A stretch of DNA of 11,528 bases from Paracoccaceae bacterium (lineage in GTDB: Bacteria; Pseudomonadota; Alphaproteobacteria; Rhodobacterales; Rhodobacteraceae), in assembly GCA_024742655.1 (NCBI GenBank), contig JANSYB010000026.1, forward strand, positions 1-11,528, given 5' to 3'. Shown one piece after another: positions 1 to 6,975 of the stretch. The position numbers were made by a program, and so were the translations under genes. The notes beneath the pieces are model-generated. The model saw only the letters and a list, made by a program, of their open reading frames with translations. It did not search any database and was not told the DNA's origin. Positions within the stretch are counted from its first letter, which is position 1; each line of letters opens with the position of its first letter.

Positions 1-2210
1 GGCCTCACGGATTGCTCGCCCCGGTCGCGGGCGTCGTGGATCACGGTGCGCAACTCGGTCAGGTCGGTGCGCCGCAGGATCGACTTGACCGGCCCGATCG
101 AGGCCGGGCGCATCGACAGGCTGCGCAGGCCCATGGCCGCCATGCAGGCGGCCTCGACCGGGCGCCCGGCATCCTCGCCGCAGAACGACAGCGGTGTTCC
201 ATTATCCGCGCACCGCTCGACGATCCACTCCAGAAACCGCAGGAACGACACGTTGAGCGTATCATAGCGGCGCCGGACCAGCTCGTTCTCGCGGTCGGCG
301 GCAAAGAAGAACTGCTTGAGGTCGTTGCCGCCGATCGACAGGAAATCGACCTCCTGGTAGAGGCTGTCGGGCGAGAAGGCCAGCGAGGGCGTTTCCAGCA
401 TCGCGCCCACCTCTAGGCTTTCGGGCAGGGGATGGCCGAGGATGCGTTCGCGCTCCAGCGCCTTGTCCATCTCGGCCCGTGCGGCGGTGAATTCCTCGCG
501 TTGGGCGACGAAGGGGAACATGATCGACAGGGGCCGCCCCTTGGCCGCGCGCACCAGCGCCTGAAGCTGCATGCGCATCACGCCTGGCTTGTCCAGCGCC
601 ACGCGCACCGCCCGCCAGCCAAGTGCGGGATTGGGCTCCTGCACGGCCTTCATGTAGGGCAGCACCTTGTCCGAGCCGATATCGAGCGTGCGGAAACACA
701 CCCGCTTGCCCTTCGCCGCGTCCATGACGCGGGCATATAGCTCGCTCAATTCGGCGCGCTTGGGCATGTGGGCGCGTATCAGGAACTGAAGCTCGGTCCG
801 GAAAAGCCCCACGCCTTCGGCGCCCGAGCCTTCGAGGCTGGGCAGATCGGCCATCAGGCCGGCATTCATGTGCAGCGCGATGCGTTGTCCGCACAGGGTT
901 TCGGCCGGCTTGTCGCGGATCGAGGCATAGCGCTCCTGCGCCTGGGCCTGCATCGCCATCTTGTCCCGGAAGGCGCCGATCACGGTATCATCGGGGCGCA
1001 GGTGGGCGATGCCCTGATCGCCATCGACGAGAATGTAATCGCCGTTCAGCGCCTCGTTGGTGATCCGTTCGGCATGAATGACCAGCGGAATGGCCAGCGC
1101 CCGGGCCACGATCGCCGCGTGACTGCCGACCGAGCCTTCCTCGAGCACGATCCCGCGCAGCTTGCGCCCGTAATCGAGAAGTTCCGCCGGGCCGATGTTG
1201 CGCGCGATCAGCACCGGGTCATCGGGCATCTCGGCCCCGGTTTCGGCGCCTTGGCCCGTCAGGATGCGCAGCAGGCGGTTGGACAGGTCGTCCAGGTCGT
1301 GCAACCGGTCGCGCAGGTAACTGTCGGTGACCTGACCCATGCGGGCGCGGGCGGCGGATTGTTCCTTTTCCACCGCGGCCTCGGCCGACAGGCCGCGCCC
1401 GATGTCCTCTTCCATCCTGCGCATCCAGCCCTTGGAATTGGCGAACATGCGATAGGCCTCGAGCACCTGAAGCTGTTCCTTGTCGCCGCTGGCCGCGGTC
1501 GACAGCATCCGGTCCACGCCCACGCGCAGGGTGTCGACGGCCTCGTGCAGGCGCTCCAGTTCGCGGGCGGGATCGTCGGCGATGGGGTTGGTGACGACGA
1601 CCCGCGGCTCGTGCAGCCACACGTGGCCCTGTGCGGTGCCTTCCTGCGCGGTGGCACCGCGAAACAGGACCGGCTGCTGGTGGCGGGCGGACATGGCCGC
1701 CCCTTCGCCGACAAACGCGCCCAGCTCGGCCATCTCGGCGATGACCATCGCCACCACCTCGACGGCGTAAAGCTCTTCGTCGGAATAGATACGGGCCTCT
1801 TTGGACTGAACCACGAGAACGCCGAGGGTCTCGCCCAGTCGTTGGATCGGCACCCCCATGAAGGACGAATACGCCTCTTCCCCGGTTTCGGGCATGTAGC
1901 GGAAGCCGCGGGTTCCCGGCGCATCATCGGTGTTCACGACCTTGCCGGTCGAGGCGACCCGGCCGACCAGACCTTCGCCCAGCTTCATCCGGGTCTGGTG
2001 CACGGCCTCGGGATTGAGGCCTTCGGTGGCGCAGAGTTCGAGCGTCTCCACGTCCCGGAACAGATAGATGGAGCACACCTCGGTGCGCATTTCCTCGGCG
2101 ATCAGCGTGGTGATGCGGTCAAGGCGCTGCTGGCCGGCGGAATCCTCGGCCATCACCGAACGCAGGCGGCCCAGCATCTTGCGGCTGTCGGTTGTGAACT
2201 GCTGCGTCAT
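1..2210 (-). CDS. ptsP: Phosphoenolpyruvate-protein phosphotransferase PtsP (enzyme I-Ntr), C-terminus cut by window edge
   Basis: Enzyme I of the nitrogen-related phosphotransferase system. It takes phosphate from PEP onto a histidine and passes it to NPr, then EIIA-Ntr; the chain is regulatory rather than sugar-transporting. The frame is open from the ATG at 2210 to the left edge, 736 codons, so only the last few residues of a roughly 745-aa family member should be missing. An N-terminal GAF domain (about residues 17-155) distinguishes PtsP from the sugar-system PtsI. The swivelling phosphohistidine domain carries GSHAAIVARAL with the active His at 364. The PEP-binding barrel shows GLFRTELQF (Arg471), NPALGWRAVR, and near the end SFCGEDAG with catalytic Cys677. 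A purine-rich stretch (GGGACAGG) precedes the start. It lies 64 bp downstream of lysC on the same strand, suggesting co-transcription. Identification is firm; the exact C-terminus is not visible. Confidence 0.96.
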   Translation of the reverse strand, partial: MTQQFTTDSRKMLGRLRSVMAEDSAGQQRLDRITTLIAEEMRTEVCSIYLFRDVETLELCATEGLNPEAVHQTRMKLGEGLVGRVASTGKVVNTDDAPGTRGFRYMPETGEEAYSSFMGVPIQRLGETLGVLVVQSKEARIYSDEELYAVEVVAMVIAEMAELGAFVGEGAAMSARHQQPVLFRGATAQEGTAQGHVWLHEPRVVVTNPIADDPARELERLHEAVDTLRVGVDRMLSTAASGDKEQLQVLEAYRMFANSKGWMRRMEEDIGRGLSAEAAVEKEQSAARARMGQVTDSYLRDRLHDLDDLSNRLLRILTGQGAETGAEMPDDPVLIARNIGPAELLDYGRKLRGIVLEEGSVGSHAAIVARALAIPLVIHAERITNEALNGDYILVDGDQGIAHLRPDDTVIGAFRDKMAMQAQAQERYASIRDKPAETLCGQRIALHMNAGLMADLPSLEGSGAEGVGLFRTELQFLIRAHMPKRAELSELYARVMDAAKGKRVCFRTLDIGSDKVLPYMKAVQEPNPALGWRAVRVALDKPGVMRMQLQALVRAAKGRPLSIMFPFVAQREEFTAARAEMDKALERERILGHPLPESLEVGAMLETPSLAFSPDSLYQEVDFLSIGGNDLKQFFFAADRENELVRRRYDTLNVSFLRFLEWIVERCADNGTPLSFCGEDAGRPVEAACMAAMGLRSLSMRPASIGPVKSILRRTDLTELRTVIHDARDRGEQSVR

Positions 2211-2253
2211 CGCCTGTCCCGATCAGGGCCTGTGCCAAGGGCGGCCCGTGTCC

Positions 2254-2272
2254 CCGTCAAGCAGAGTGACGG
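2254..2272. repeat. Small inverted repeat between lysC and ptsP
   Basis: Arms CCGTCA and TGACGG (6 bp, perfect) are separated by 7 nt, immediately after the lysC stop and before ptsP. A weak stem-loop could form in a lysC-ptsP transcript. There is no following T-run, so a full terminator is unlikely; partial attenuation or no function are both possible. Confidence 0.3.
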
Positions 2273-2274
2273 TG

Positions 2275-3513
2275 TCAGGCCGCTTTGTCCAATTCGAAGG
2301 CATCATGCAGCGCCTGAACGGCAAGTTCCATATACTTCCGGTCGATCAGGACGGAAATCTTGATCTCGGAGGTTGCGATCACCTTGATGTTGATGCCCTC
2401 GTCGCTGAGCGTCTTGAACATCTGTGCGGCCACGCCGGACTGGCTGCGCATGCCGATACCGACCGCCGACACCTTGGCCACGTTCGTGTCGGCCACGAGG
2501 TCGTGGAAATTGATCTCGCCGCGCGCCTTGGCCTCCTGCAGCGCCTGTTCGGCGCGCTTGACCTGGTTGGTCGGGCACGAAAAGGTCATGTCGGTGCGTC
2601 CCTCTTCGGAGATGTTCTGCACGATCATGTCCACGTTCACCCCGGCCTCGGACAAGGGCATGAAGATCGCGGCGGCGATTCCGGGGCGGTCGGCCACGGA
2701 TATCAGGGTCATTTTCGCCTCGTCGCGCGAATAGGCGATGCCGTTCACAACGTTTGATTCCACGATTTCCTCCTCGGCGCAGACCAATGTGCCCGCGTCA
2801 TCCGATTGTTCCTCGAAACTGCTCAGAACGCGCAGCTTCACATTGTACCGCATGGCCAGCTCGACAGAGCGCGTCTGGAGCACCTTGGCGCCGAGGCTGG
2901 CCAGTTCCAGCATCTCCTCGAAGGCGATCCTGTCAAGCTTGCGCGCCTTGTCGGTGATCCGCGGGTCGGTGGTATAGACGCCGTCCACATCCGTGTAGAT
3001 GTCGCACCGCTCCGCGCCGAAAGCGGCGGCAAAGGCCACGGCGGTGGTGTCCGAGCCACCCCGGCCCAGCGTCGTGATGCGGCCCTCGGGGCTCAGGCCC
3101 TGGAACCCCGCGACCACGGCCACGCGCATGCCCTCGCCGAACTTGGCGTTGATGTTGTCGGTGGGAATCTCGTCGATGCGGGCGGCGGAATGGGCCGAGG
3201 TCGTGAGAACCGGCACCTGCCAGCCCTGCCAACTGCGCGCGGGCACATCCATTTCCTGCAATGTCAACGCCATCAGACCGGCGGTGACAACCTCACCGGA
3301 GCTCACGACGGCATCGTATTCACGTGCGTCGTAAAGCGGGGAGATGTCCTCGACCCACTCCACCAGCTCATTGGTGCGCCCGGCCATGGCCGAGACGATG
3401 ACGATCACGTCATATCCCTTGGCGACCTCAACGCCGACGCGCTTGGCCGCACGCCGGATGCGGTCGATATTGGCAACGGAGGTGCCGCCGAATTTCATCA
3501 CGAGCAGGGGCAT
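2275..3513 (-). CDS. lysC: Aspartate kinase (aspartokinase) with two ACT domains
   Basis: Phosphorylates L-aspartate with ATP, the first step of the lysine, threonine, methionine and diaminopimelate branch; cytosolic. The 412-aa length is normal for the monofunctional LysC family. The amino-acid kinase domain shows the N-terminal KFGGTSV (7-13), TLGRGGSDTTA (148-158) and DIYTDVDGVYTTDPR (171-185). Two C-terminal ACT domains follow (about 267-340 and 347-412), with typical DRPGIAAAIF and GVNVDMIVQN segments. In this family the ACT domains bind lysine and/or threonine for feedback inhibition. The start is the ATG at 3513, with GAGGAC about 8 nt upstream. ptsP follows 64 bp downstream. The 137-bp upstream gap holds AT-rich inverted repeats that may affect its expression. 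No anomaly was seen in the protein. Confidence 0.97.
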   Translation of the reverse strand: MPLLVMKFGGTSVANIDRIRRAAKRVGVEVAKGYDVIVIVSAMAGRTNELVEWVEDISPLYDAREYDAVVSSGEVVTAGLMALTLQEMDVPARSWQGWQVPVLTTSAHSAARIDEIPTDNINAKFGEGMRVAVVAGFQGLSPEGRITTLGRGGSDTTAVAFAAAFGAERCDIYTDVDGVYTTDPRITDKARKLDRIAFEEMLELASLGAKVLQTRSVELAMRYNVKLRVLSSFEEQSDDAGTLVCAEEEIVESNVVNGIAYSRDEAKMTLISVADRPGIAAAIFMPLSEAGVNVDMIVQNISEEGRTDMTFSCPTNQVKRAEQALQEAKARGEINFHDLVADTNVAKVSAVGIGMRSQSGVAAQMFKTLSDEGINIKVIATSEIKISVLIDRKYMELAVQALHDAFELDKAA

Positions 3514-3596
3514 GTCTGCGTCCTCGGGTCAGGTCGCAGGCGGTTTACGCGCGGATCCAACGAAGGGCAATAGCCGACCTGATCGGGGCGGGGCCA

Positions 3597-3618
3597 AGAA
3601 AATTCGTACGAATTTTCT
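3597..3618. repeat. Perfect 22-bp AT-rich palindrome upstream of lysC
   Basis: The two 11-bp halves (AGAAAATTCGT and its exact reverse complement) meet at a central TCGTACGA with no spacer. It sits between the SDR stop (3651) and the lysC start (3513), in a strikingly AT-rich block of an otherwise GC-rich region. It could be a protein-binding operator for lysC, a dispersed palindromic repeat, or a bidirectional transcription stop for the SDR unit, since the 3' arm is U-rich in RNA. Sequence alone does not decide between these. Confidence 0.6.
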
Positions 3619-3622
3619 GGTG

Positions 3623-3643
3623 ATTTTCGTCAGCGAAGAAAAT
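3623..3643. repeat. Second inverted repeat downstream of the SDR gene
   Basis: Arms ATTTTC and GAAAAT (6 bp, perfect) are separated by 9 nt. The repeat begins 5 nt beyond the 22-bp palindrome and ends 7 nt before the SDR stop codon. Together the two repeats fill an AT-rich block of about 48 nt. It may add to transcription termination of the DUF1178-SDR unit or form part of a composite regulatory site. The arms are short, so this is weak alone. Confidence 0.35.
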
Positions 3644-3650
3644 GTGCCCT

Positions 3651-4295
3651 TCAATAGGGGTGGTCCTGCCCGTCCCAGGTCTGGAAACAGCCCGACGTAT
3701 CCAGGTCGAGACTGTCGAAGCGCGCCTCAAGCCCGGCGGCGGATTGTTCGACCGTGATATCCGCCGCATCGCCCCCCATGTCGGTGCGCACCCAGCCGGG
3801 ATGATAGATCCCCACCGCGATCCCCAGCGGCTTTAGGTCCGTGGCAAGGTTGCGCCCCAGGTTGAGCGCCGCGGCCTTCGAGGCGCGGTAGATGTAGCTG
3901 CCGCCGGGGGCGCGGGTGTCGCTGGCCATCTGGCTTGAGATGATCGCGATACGGGCCCTGCGCGCCGACTGCAGATTGGGCAGCAGGTTCTGGATCGTCA
4001 TGAACACGCCGGTCACGTTGACGGCGAAACTGTCGGCCCACATTTGCGGCGGATACCCGTCGCCCAGCTCCTGACCCTTGTCGAGATACACCCCGGCATT
4101 GCAGATCAGAAGGTCCACGGCCCGGCCATCCAGATCGCGGGCGAACGCGGCGTGGCTGTCGGGATCCGTCACGTCGAGGCGGGCCAGCTCGCCGGGTTGC
4201 CGGGCGGTTCCCGTCACGCTGTCACCGCGTGCGGCATAGCTGTCCATCAGGGCTGCGCCAATGCCGCGATTGGCCCCGGTGATCACTACATGCAT
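3651..4295 (-). CDS. Short-chain dehydrogenase/reductase (SDR family)
   Basis: Classical Rossmann-fold NAD(P)(H)-dependent oxidoreductase; the substrate cannot be told from sequence. The cofactor motif TGANRGIG is at 6-13. The usual NNAG is present as CNAG (65-68). The active site has Asn93, Ser120/Ser121 and Tyr136-x3-Lys140 (YRASK). HPGWVRTDMGG follows, the typical PG segment after the catalytic helix. At 214 aa it is short for the family (about 250), resembling the compact C-factor-like SDRs. The ATG at 4295 has GAAGGG upstream, and TGANRG follows at the usual distance from the N-terminus. It lies 20 bp after the DUF1178 gene on the same strand, so the two are probably co-transcribed. Fold and class are firm; physiological role is unknown. 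Confidence 0.9.
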   Translation of the reverse strand: MHVVITGANRGIGAALMDSYAARGDSVTGTARQPGELARLDVTDPDSHAAFARDLDGRAVDLLICNAGVYLDKGQELGDGYPPQMWADSFAVNVTGVFMTIQNLLPNLQSARRARIAIISSQMASDTRAPGGSYIYRASKAAALNLGRNLATDLKPLGIAVGIYHPGWVRTDMGGDAADITVEQSAAGLEARFDSLDLDTSGCFQTWDGQDHPY

Positions 4296-4315
4296 GGGAA
4301 AATCCCTTCGTGACT

Positions 4316-4753
4316 TCAGTTCGATTTGCGTCCCGGTACGAAGGGCAGTGGCGCCACCGGCACACCGTCCTCCAGCAGCTTGCGGGCCTCTTCCGGCCTG
4401 GCCTCGCCATAGATGGCGCGCTCGGGTGACAGCCCGTCATGGATGTCGCGCGCCTCCCGCGCGAAATTTACGCCGACATATTCGGAATTTTCCTCGATCT
4501 TCTTTTTCAGCGCGCTCAGGGCCTGTTCGGCGGGCGTGGGTGCGGTGGCCAGCGGTGTGTCGTCCGATGCCGGCGCGGCCTTTGTCCGGCTGTTCTGCAC
4601 GCGCGGAGCCATGACGGCCTTGTCCACGTCGTCCGAGCCGCAGACGGCGCAACTGACCATGCCCGCGCCCTTGAGCTTGTCAAAGGCCGCGGCCGATTGA
4701 AACCAGCTGTCGAACTGGTGTCCTTGCCCGCATTTCAGCGCAAACTGGATCAC
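4316..4753 (-). CDS. DUF1178 family protein with N-terminal zinc-ribbon-like cysteines
   Basis: A 145-aa protein of the DUF1178 family, common in Alphaproteobacteria and of unknown function. It opens with MIQFALKCGQGHQFDSWF, the family signature. Cys8, His12 and the pair Cys35/Cys38 (CAVCG) could form a small metal-binding ribbon. The middle (about 50-75) is Ala/Pro/Thr-rich and likely disordered; the C-terminal part has the conserved ARDIHDGLSPERAIYGEARPEEARKL-type segment. The start codon is GTG at 4753, supported by GGAG 7 nt upstream and by the family's usual MIxF N-terminus. The SDR gene begins 20 bp after its stop. The NUDIX gene lies 105 bp upstream on the same strand. Confidence 0.9.
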   Translation of the reverse strand: MIQFALKCGQGHQFDSWFQSAAAFDKLKGAGMVSCAVCGSDDVDKAVMAPRVQNSRTKAAPASDDTPLATAPTPAEQALSALKKKIEENSEYVGVNFAREARDIHDGLSPERAIYGEARPEEARKLLEDGVPVAPLPFVPGRKSN

Positions 4754-4800
4754 GTGGGTCTCCGATCGATTGCCGGTCGATAATTATGTGCATGCCGGTC

Positions 4801-4819
4801 GTTTTCAAGCTTTTAAAAC
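4801..4819 (-). terminator. Possible weak terminator after the NUDIX gene
   Basis: Arms GTTTT and AAAAC flank 9 nt that contain the palindrome AAGCTT, about 40 nt past the NUDIX stop on the minus strand. The short, AU-rich stem makes this a weak candidate. It could equally be part of the promoter region of the DUF1178 gene. Confidence 0.22.
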
Positions 4820-4858
4820 CTGGCGCGGCGCGCGCGGCATGTCCGCCCGTCCGGGTGG

Positions 4859-5329
4859 TCAGCGCGCCGGCGGCTCGAAATGCATCATCATATGAGACAG
4901 CTCGGCCTCGTCGATCCGGTCGACGGCCTTCTTGCGGCGCATCCATTTGCGGCGACGTTCCGACGCCTCGGGAAAGTCATCCGACAGCTTTTGCACCAAA
5001 ACCGGGAACACCATGACCGCACAGGGCAAATCCGGCCCGTTCGGCATCGCCTTCATGTAGGTGTAAAGCCCCAGACAGGGCCCGGTGACCCTCCCGGTCA
5101 CACCGGCCTCTTCCCAGGCTTCGATCAGCGCGCATTCCGCGGGCGTTTTGCCTTCCATCGGCCATCCCTTGGGAATGACCCAGCGACCCGTTTCGCGCGA
5201 GGTGATCAGCAGGATTTCGGGCTTGTTCTTGACCATGCGGTAGCACAGCGCTGCGAATTGGGTTCGCACGCTCCGCTTATCTGCAATATCCAAGGATATC
5301 GGCAATTGATCCGCTGTCTGAAGGGTCAA
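4859..5329 (-). CDS. NUDIX hydrolase with an altered Nudix box
   Basis: A 156-aa NUDIX-fold protein; the family hydrolyses a nucleoside (or inositol) diphosphate linked to another moiety. The segment WVIPKGWPMEGKTPAE (50-65) followed by EAWEEAGV (70-77) aligns with the Nudix box and keeps the metal-binding glutamates Glu70, Glu73 and Glu74. Two consensus positions differ: the first Glu is Lys61 and the Arg of REUxEE is Ile69. The layout resembles the diphosphoinositol-polyphosphate/diadenosine branch often found in Alphaproteobacteria; substrate unknown. The start is probably the TTG at 5329: the first ATG (residue 32) would remove the first strand, and there is no upstream ATG or GTG before an in-frame stop. 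A GTG at residue 21 is an alternative. It is transcribed away from modA across a 198-bp AT-rich gap. Confidence 0.87.
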   Translation of the reverse strand: MTLQTADQLPISLDIADKRSVRTQFAALCYRMVKNKPEILLITSRETGRWVIPKGWPMEGKTPAECALIEAWEEAGVTGRVTGPCLGLYTYMKAMPNGPDLPCAVMVFPVLVQKLSDDFPEASERRRKWMRRKKAVDRIDEAELSHMMMHFEPPAR

Positions 5330-5382
5330 GTTACTCTGCCTGCTGCCTGTGACGTACTCAAATACAGTTTTTTATTTAGGAA

Positions 5383-5411
5383 AGCATACGCGAATTTCAC
5401 CCCTGTTCCAA
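5383..5411 (-). promoter_or_regulatory. Candidate sigma70-type promoter for the NUDIX gene
   Basis: On the minus strand TTGGAA (5406-5411) and TATGCT (5383-5388) are separated by exactly 17 nt, about 55 nt upstream of the TTG start. Each hexamer matches 4 of 6 consensus bases. It lies in the most AT-rich part of the divergent gap. Found by eye; not tested against background. Confidence 0.35.
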
Positions 5412-5527
5412 GTCTGTTCGAATAAACATTGCGTTAATCTGCCTTGACCGGCTCCGCGATGCGGACGATCGGGGCGGGGTGCGGTGGCCCTTGCGCCTGC
5501 TGATGGCGTGCGGAATACTTGCCCGCG

Positions 5528-6289
5528 ATGACCGTTCTTGTCCGCCTGCTCGCAACCTTGACCCTGATTCTGGCGGGCTCGTTCCCGGCCCGGGCGGAAG
5601 AGCGCGTGACGGTTTTCGCCGCCGCTTCGTTGCGCGGCGCCCTTGAGGCGGTGCTGGATGCGCATGACTCCGCGATCAGCGTGTCCTATGGCGGGTCCGG
5701 CACAATGGCGCGCCAGGTGGCGCAGGGGGCGCCGGCCGACCTCGTGATCCTGGCAAACGTGACATGGATGGACTGGCTCGAGGGGCAGGGGATGGTGCTG
5801 CCGGAAACGCGCCGCGCGCTTCTGGGCAATACGCTGGTTGTGATCGCCCCGGCCTCGGCGCCCGCAGCGGCGCCGCTTGATCCGGCCGACATCCTGACGC
5901 GCCTCGGGGGCGGGCGCCTGGCGGTGGGCCAGACCCGGGGTGTTCCGGCCGGTATCTATGCCCGCCAGTGGATGGAGCGGGCCGGGCTATGGGGGGATCT
6001 GTCGCCGCATCTGGCCGAAACCGAGAACGTGCGCGCCGCTCTGGCGCTGGTTTCGCGGGGGGAGGCCCCGCTTGGCGTGGTCTATGCCAGTGATGCACTG
6101 GCCGATCCGGGGGTTCGCGTCGTCCACGAGATCGACCCGGGTCTGCATGATCCGATCGTCTATCCCGTCGCGGTCGTGACCGGGCAGGAACGAGCATCCG
6201 TATCCGCCGTGGTCGAGCGTTTGCTGGCGCCGGAGGCGTCGGATATCTTCTCCCGGCACGGCTTCGATATGCCCGGAGACGGCTCATGA
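5528..6289 (+). CDS. modA: Molybdate ABC transporter, periplasmic substrate-binding protein ModA
   Basis: Periplasmic binding protein that captures molybdate (and usually tungstate) for the ModBC transporter. The 253-aa reading from the ATG at 5528 starts with a signal peptide: MTVLVR, a hydrophobic core, then a cleavage site at about ARA-EE (residues 21-23). The mature part begins with VTVFAAASLRGALE, the first oxyanion-binding segment of ModA, followed by GGSGTMARQVAQGAPADLVILAN, the second. ETENVRAALALVSRGEAPLGVVYASDA is the typical C-terminal-lobe segment. A TTG at 5519 would add three residues and has GGAA close upstream, so the start is uncertain by 9 nt; an upstream in-frame stop at 5501 rules out longer forms. 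The stop overlaps the modB start (ATGA). No ModE/Mop-type operator was recognised in the upstream gap. Confidence 0.94.
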   Translation: MTVLVRLLATLTLILAGSFPARAEERVTVFAAASLRGALEAVLDAHDSAISVSYGGSGTMARQVAQGAPADLVILANVTWMDWLEGQGMVLPETRRALLGNTLVVIAPASAPAAAPLDPADILTRLGGGRLAVGQTRGVPAGIYARQWMERAGLWGDLSPHLAETENVRAALALVSRGEAPLGVVYASDALADPGVRVVHEIDPGLHDPIVYPVAVVTGQERASVSAVVERLLAPEASDIFSRHGFDMPGDGS

Positions 6290-6975
6290 CGCTGGGACCC
6301 GAGGAATGGGCGGCGCTTAGTCTTTCGCTGCAAGTGTCGGCCTGCGCGGTTCTTGTCAGCCTGCCACTGGCCATCGCGGTGGCGTGGCTTCTGGCGCGGC
6401 GGACGTTTCCGGGCAAGGCCATGCTGAGCGCGATCGTGCATCTGCCGCTGGTGCTGCCACCGGTGGTGACAGGCTACCTTTTGTTGCTGACCTTCGGGCT
6501 CAACGGGGCGGTGGGGCGGTTTCTGGCCGAGTGGGGCATCGTCTTCGCCTTTCGCTGGACCGGTGCCGCGCTGGCGGCGGGGATCATGGGGTTTCCGCTG
6601 ATGGTGCGGGCCATCCGGCTGGCGATCGAAGCGGTCGACCCCAAGCTGGAAGAGGCCGCCGAGACGCTGGGCGCGGGCCGGGTGGCGCGGTTTGGGCTGA
6701 TCACGCTGCCGCTGATCGCGCCGGGGATTCTGGCCGGTGTGGTGATGGGCTTTGCCAAGGCCATGGGTGAATTCGGGGCGACGATCACCTTCGTGGCCAA
6801 CATCCCCGGCCAGACCCAGACGCTGCCCTCCGCGATCTATGCCTTCTTGCAGGTGCCGGGCGGCGAGGCGGACGCGGTGCGTCTGGTGATCGTGGCGACG
6901 GTCGTGGCGCTTGGTGCGGTGCTGGTGTCGGAATGGCTGGCGCGTCGCGTGGCCCGCAGGATCGGCCGCGCATGA
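6286..6975 (+). CDS. modB: Molybdate ABC transporter permease ModB
   Basis: Inner-membrane permease of the molybdate importer. The 229 aa length is normal for ModB, with about five or six hydrophobic segments, including ACAVLVSLPLAIAVAWLL near the N-terminus and LPLVLPPVVTGYLLLLTFGL. The cytoplasmic coupling loop EEAAETLGAG...LPLIAPG (about 122-145) is the EAA motif that docks on ModC. AKAMGEFGATITFVANIPGQTQTLP is a ModB hallmark. The ATG at 6286 overlaps the modA stop in an ATGA, with GGAG about 8 nt upstream. Its own stop overlaps modC in another ATGA. Translation of the three genes is therefore probably coupled. Confidence 0.96.
   Translation: MTLGPEEWAALSLSLQVSACAVLVSLPLAIAVAWLLARRTFPGKAMLSAIVHLPLVLPPVVTGYLLLLTFGLNGAVGRFLAEWGIVFAFRWTGAALAAGIMGFPLMVRAIRLAIEAVDPKLEEAAETLGAGRVARFGLITLPLIAPGILAGVVMGFAKAMGEFGATITFVANIPGQTQTLPSAIYAFLQVPGGEADAVRLVIVATVVALGAVLVSEWLARRVARRIGRA

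Noticed and set aside
768..2363. Long plus-strand ORF (531 codons) opposite ptsP
   Set aside because: The opposite strand encodes a complete, motif-rich PtsP through the whole span. Long antisense frames are common in GC-rich genes, and this translation is His/Gly/Ala/Arg-rich with no recognisable domain.
2806..3573. Plus-strand ORF (255 codons) opposite lysC
   Set aside because: Low-complexity antisense translation over the strongly conserved LysC kinase domain; no ribosome-binding site or family resemblance.
5330..5527. Molybdenum-responsive (ModE/Mop-type) operator upstream of modA
   Set aside because: I looked for a palindromic TATA-core Mo-box in the gap and saw none that convinced me; the AT-rich parts lack the expected symmetry.
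5372..5665. Minus-strand ORF (97 codons) in the NUDIX-modA gap
   Set aside because: Most of it lies opposite the modA signal peptide and first domain; composition is Arg/Gln/Gly-rich and no domain is seen.
6933..6971. Upstream start for modC adding 13 residues
   Set aside because: It would overlap modB by more than 40 nt; the ATG at 6972 forms an ATGA junction and gives the standard ModC N-terminus.
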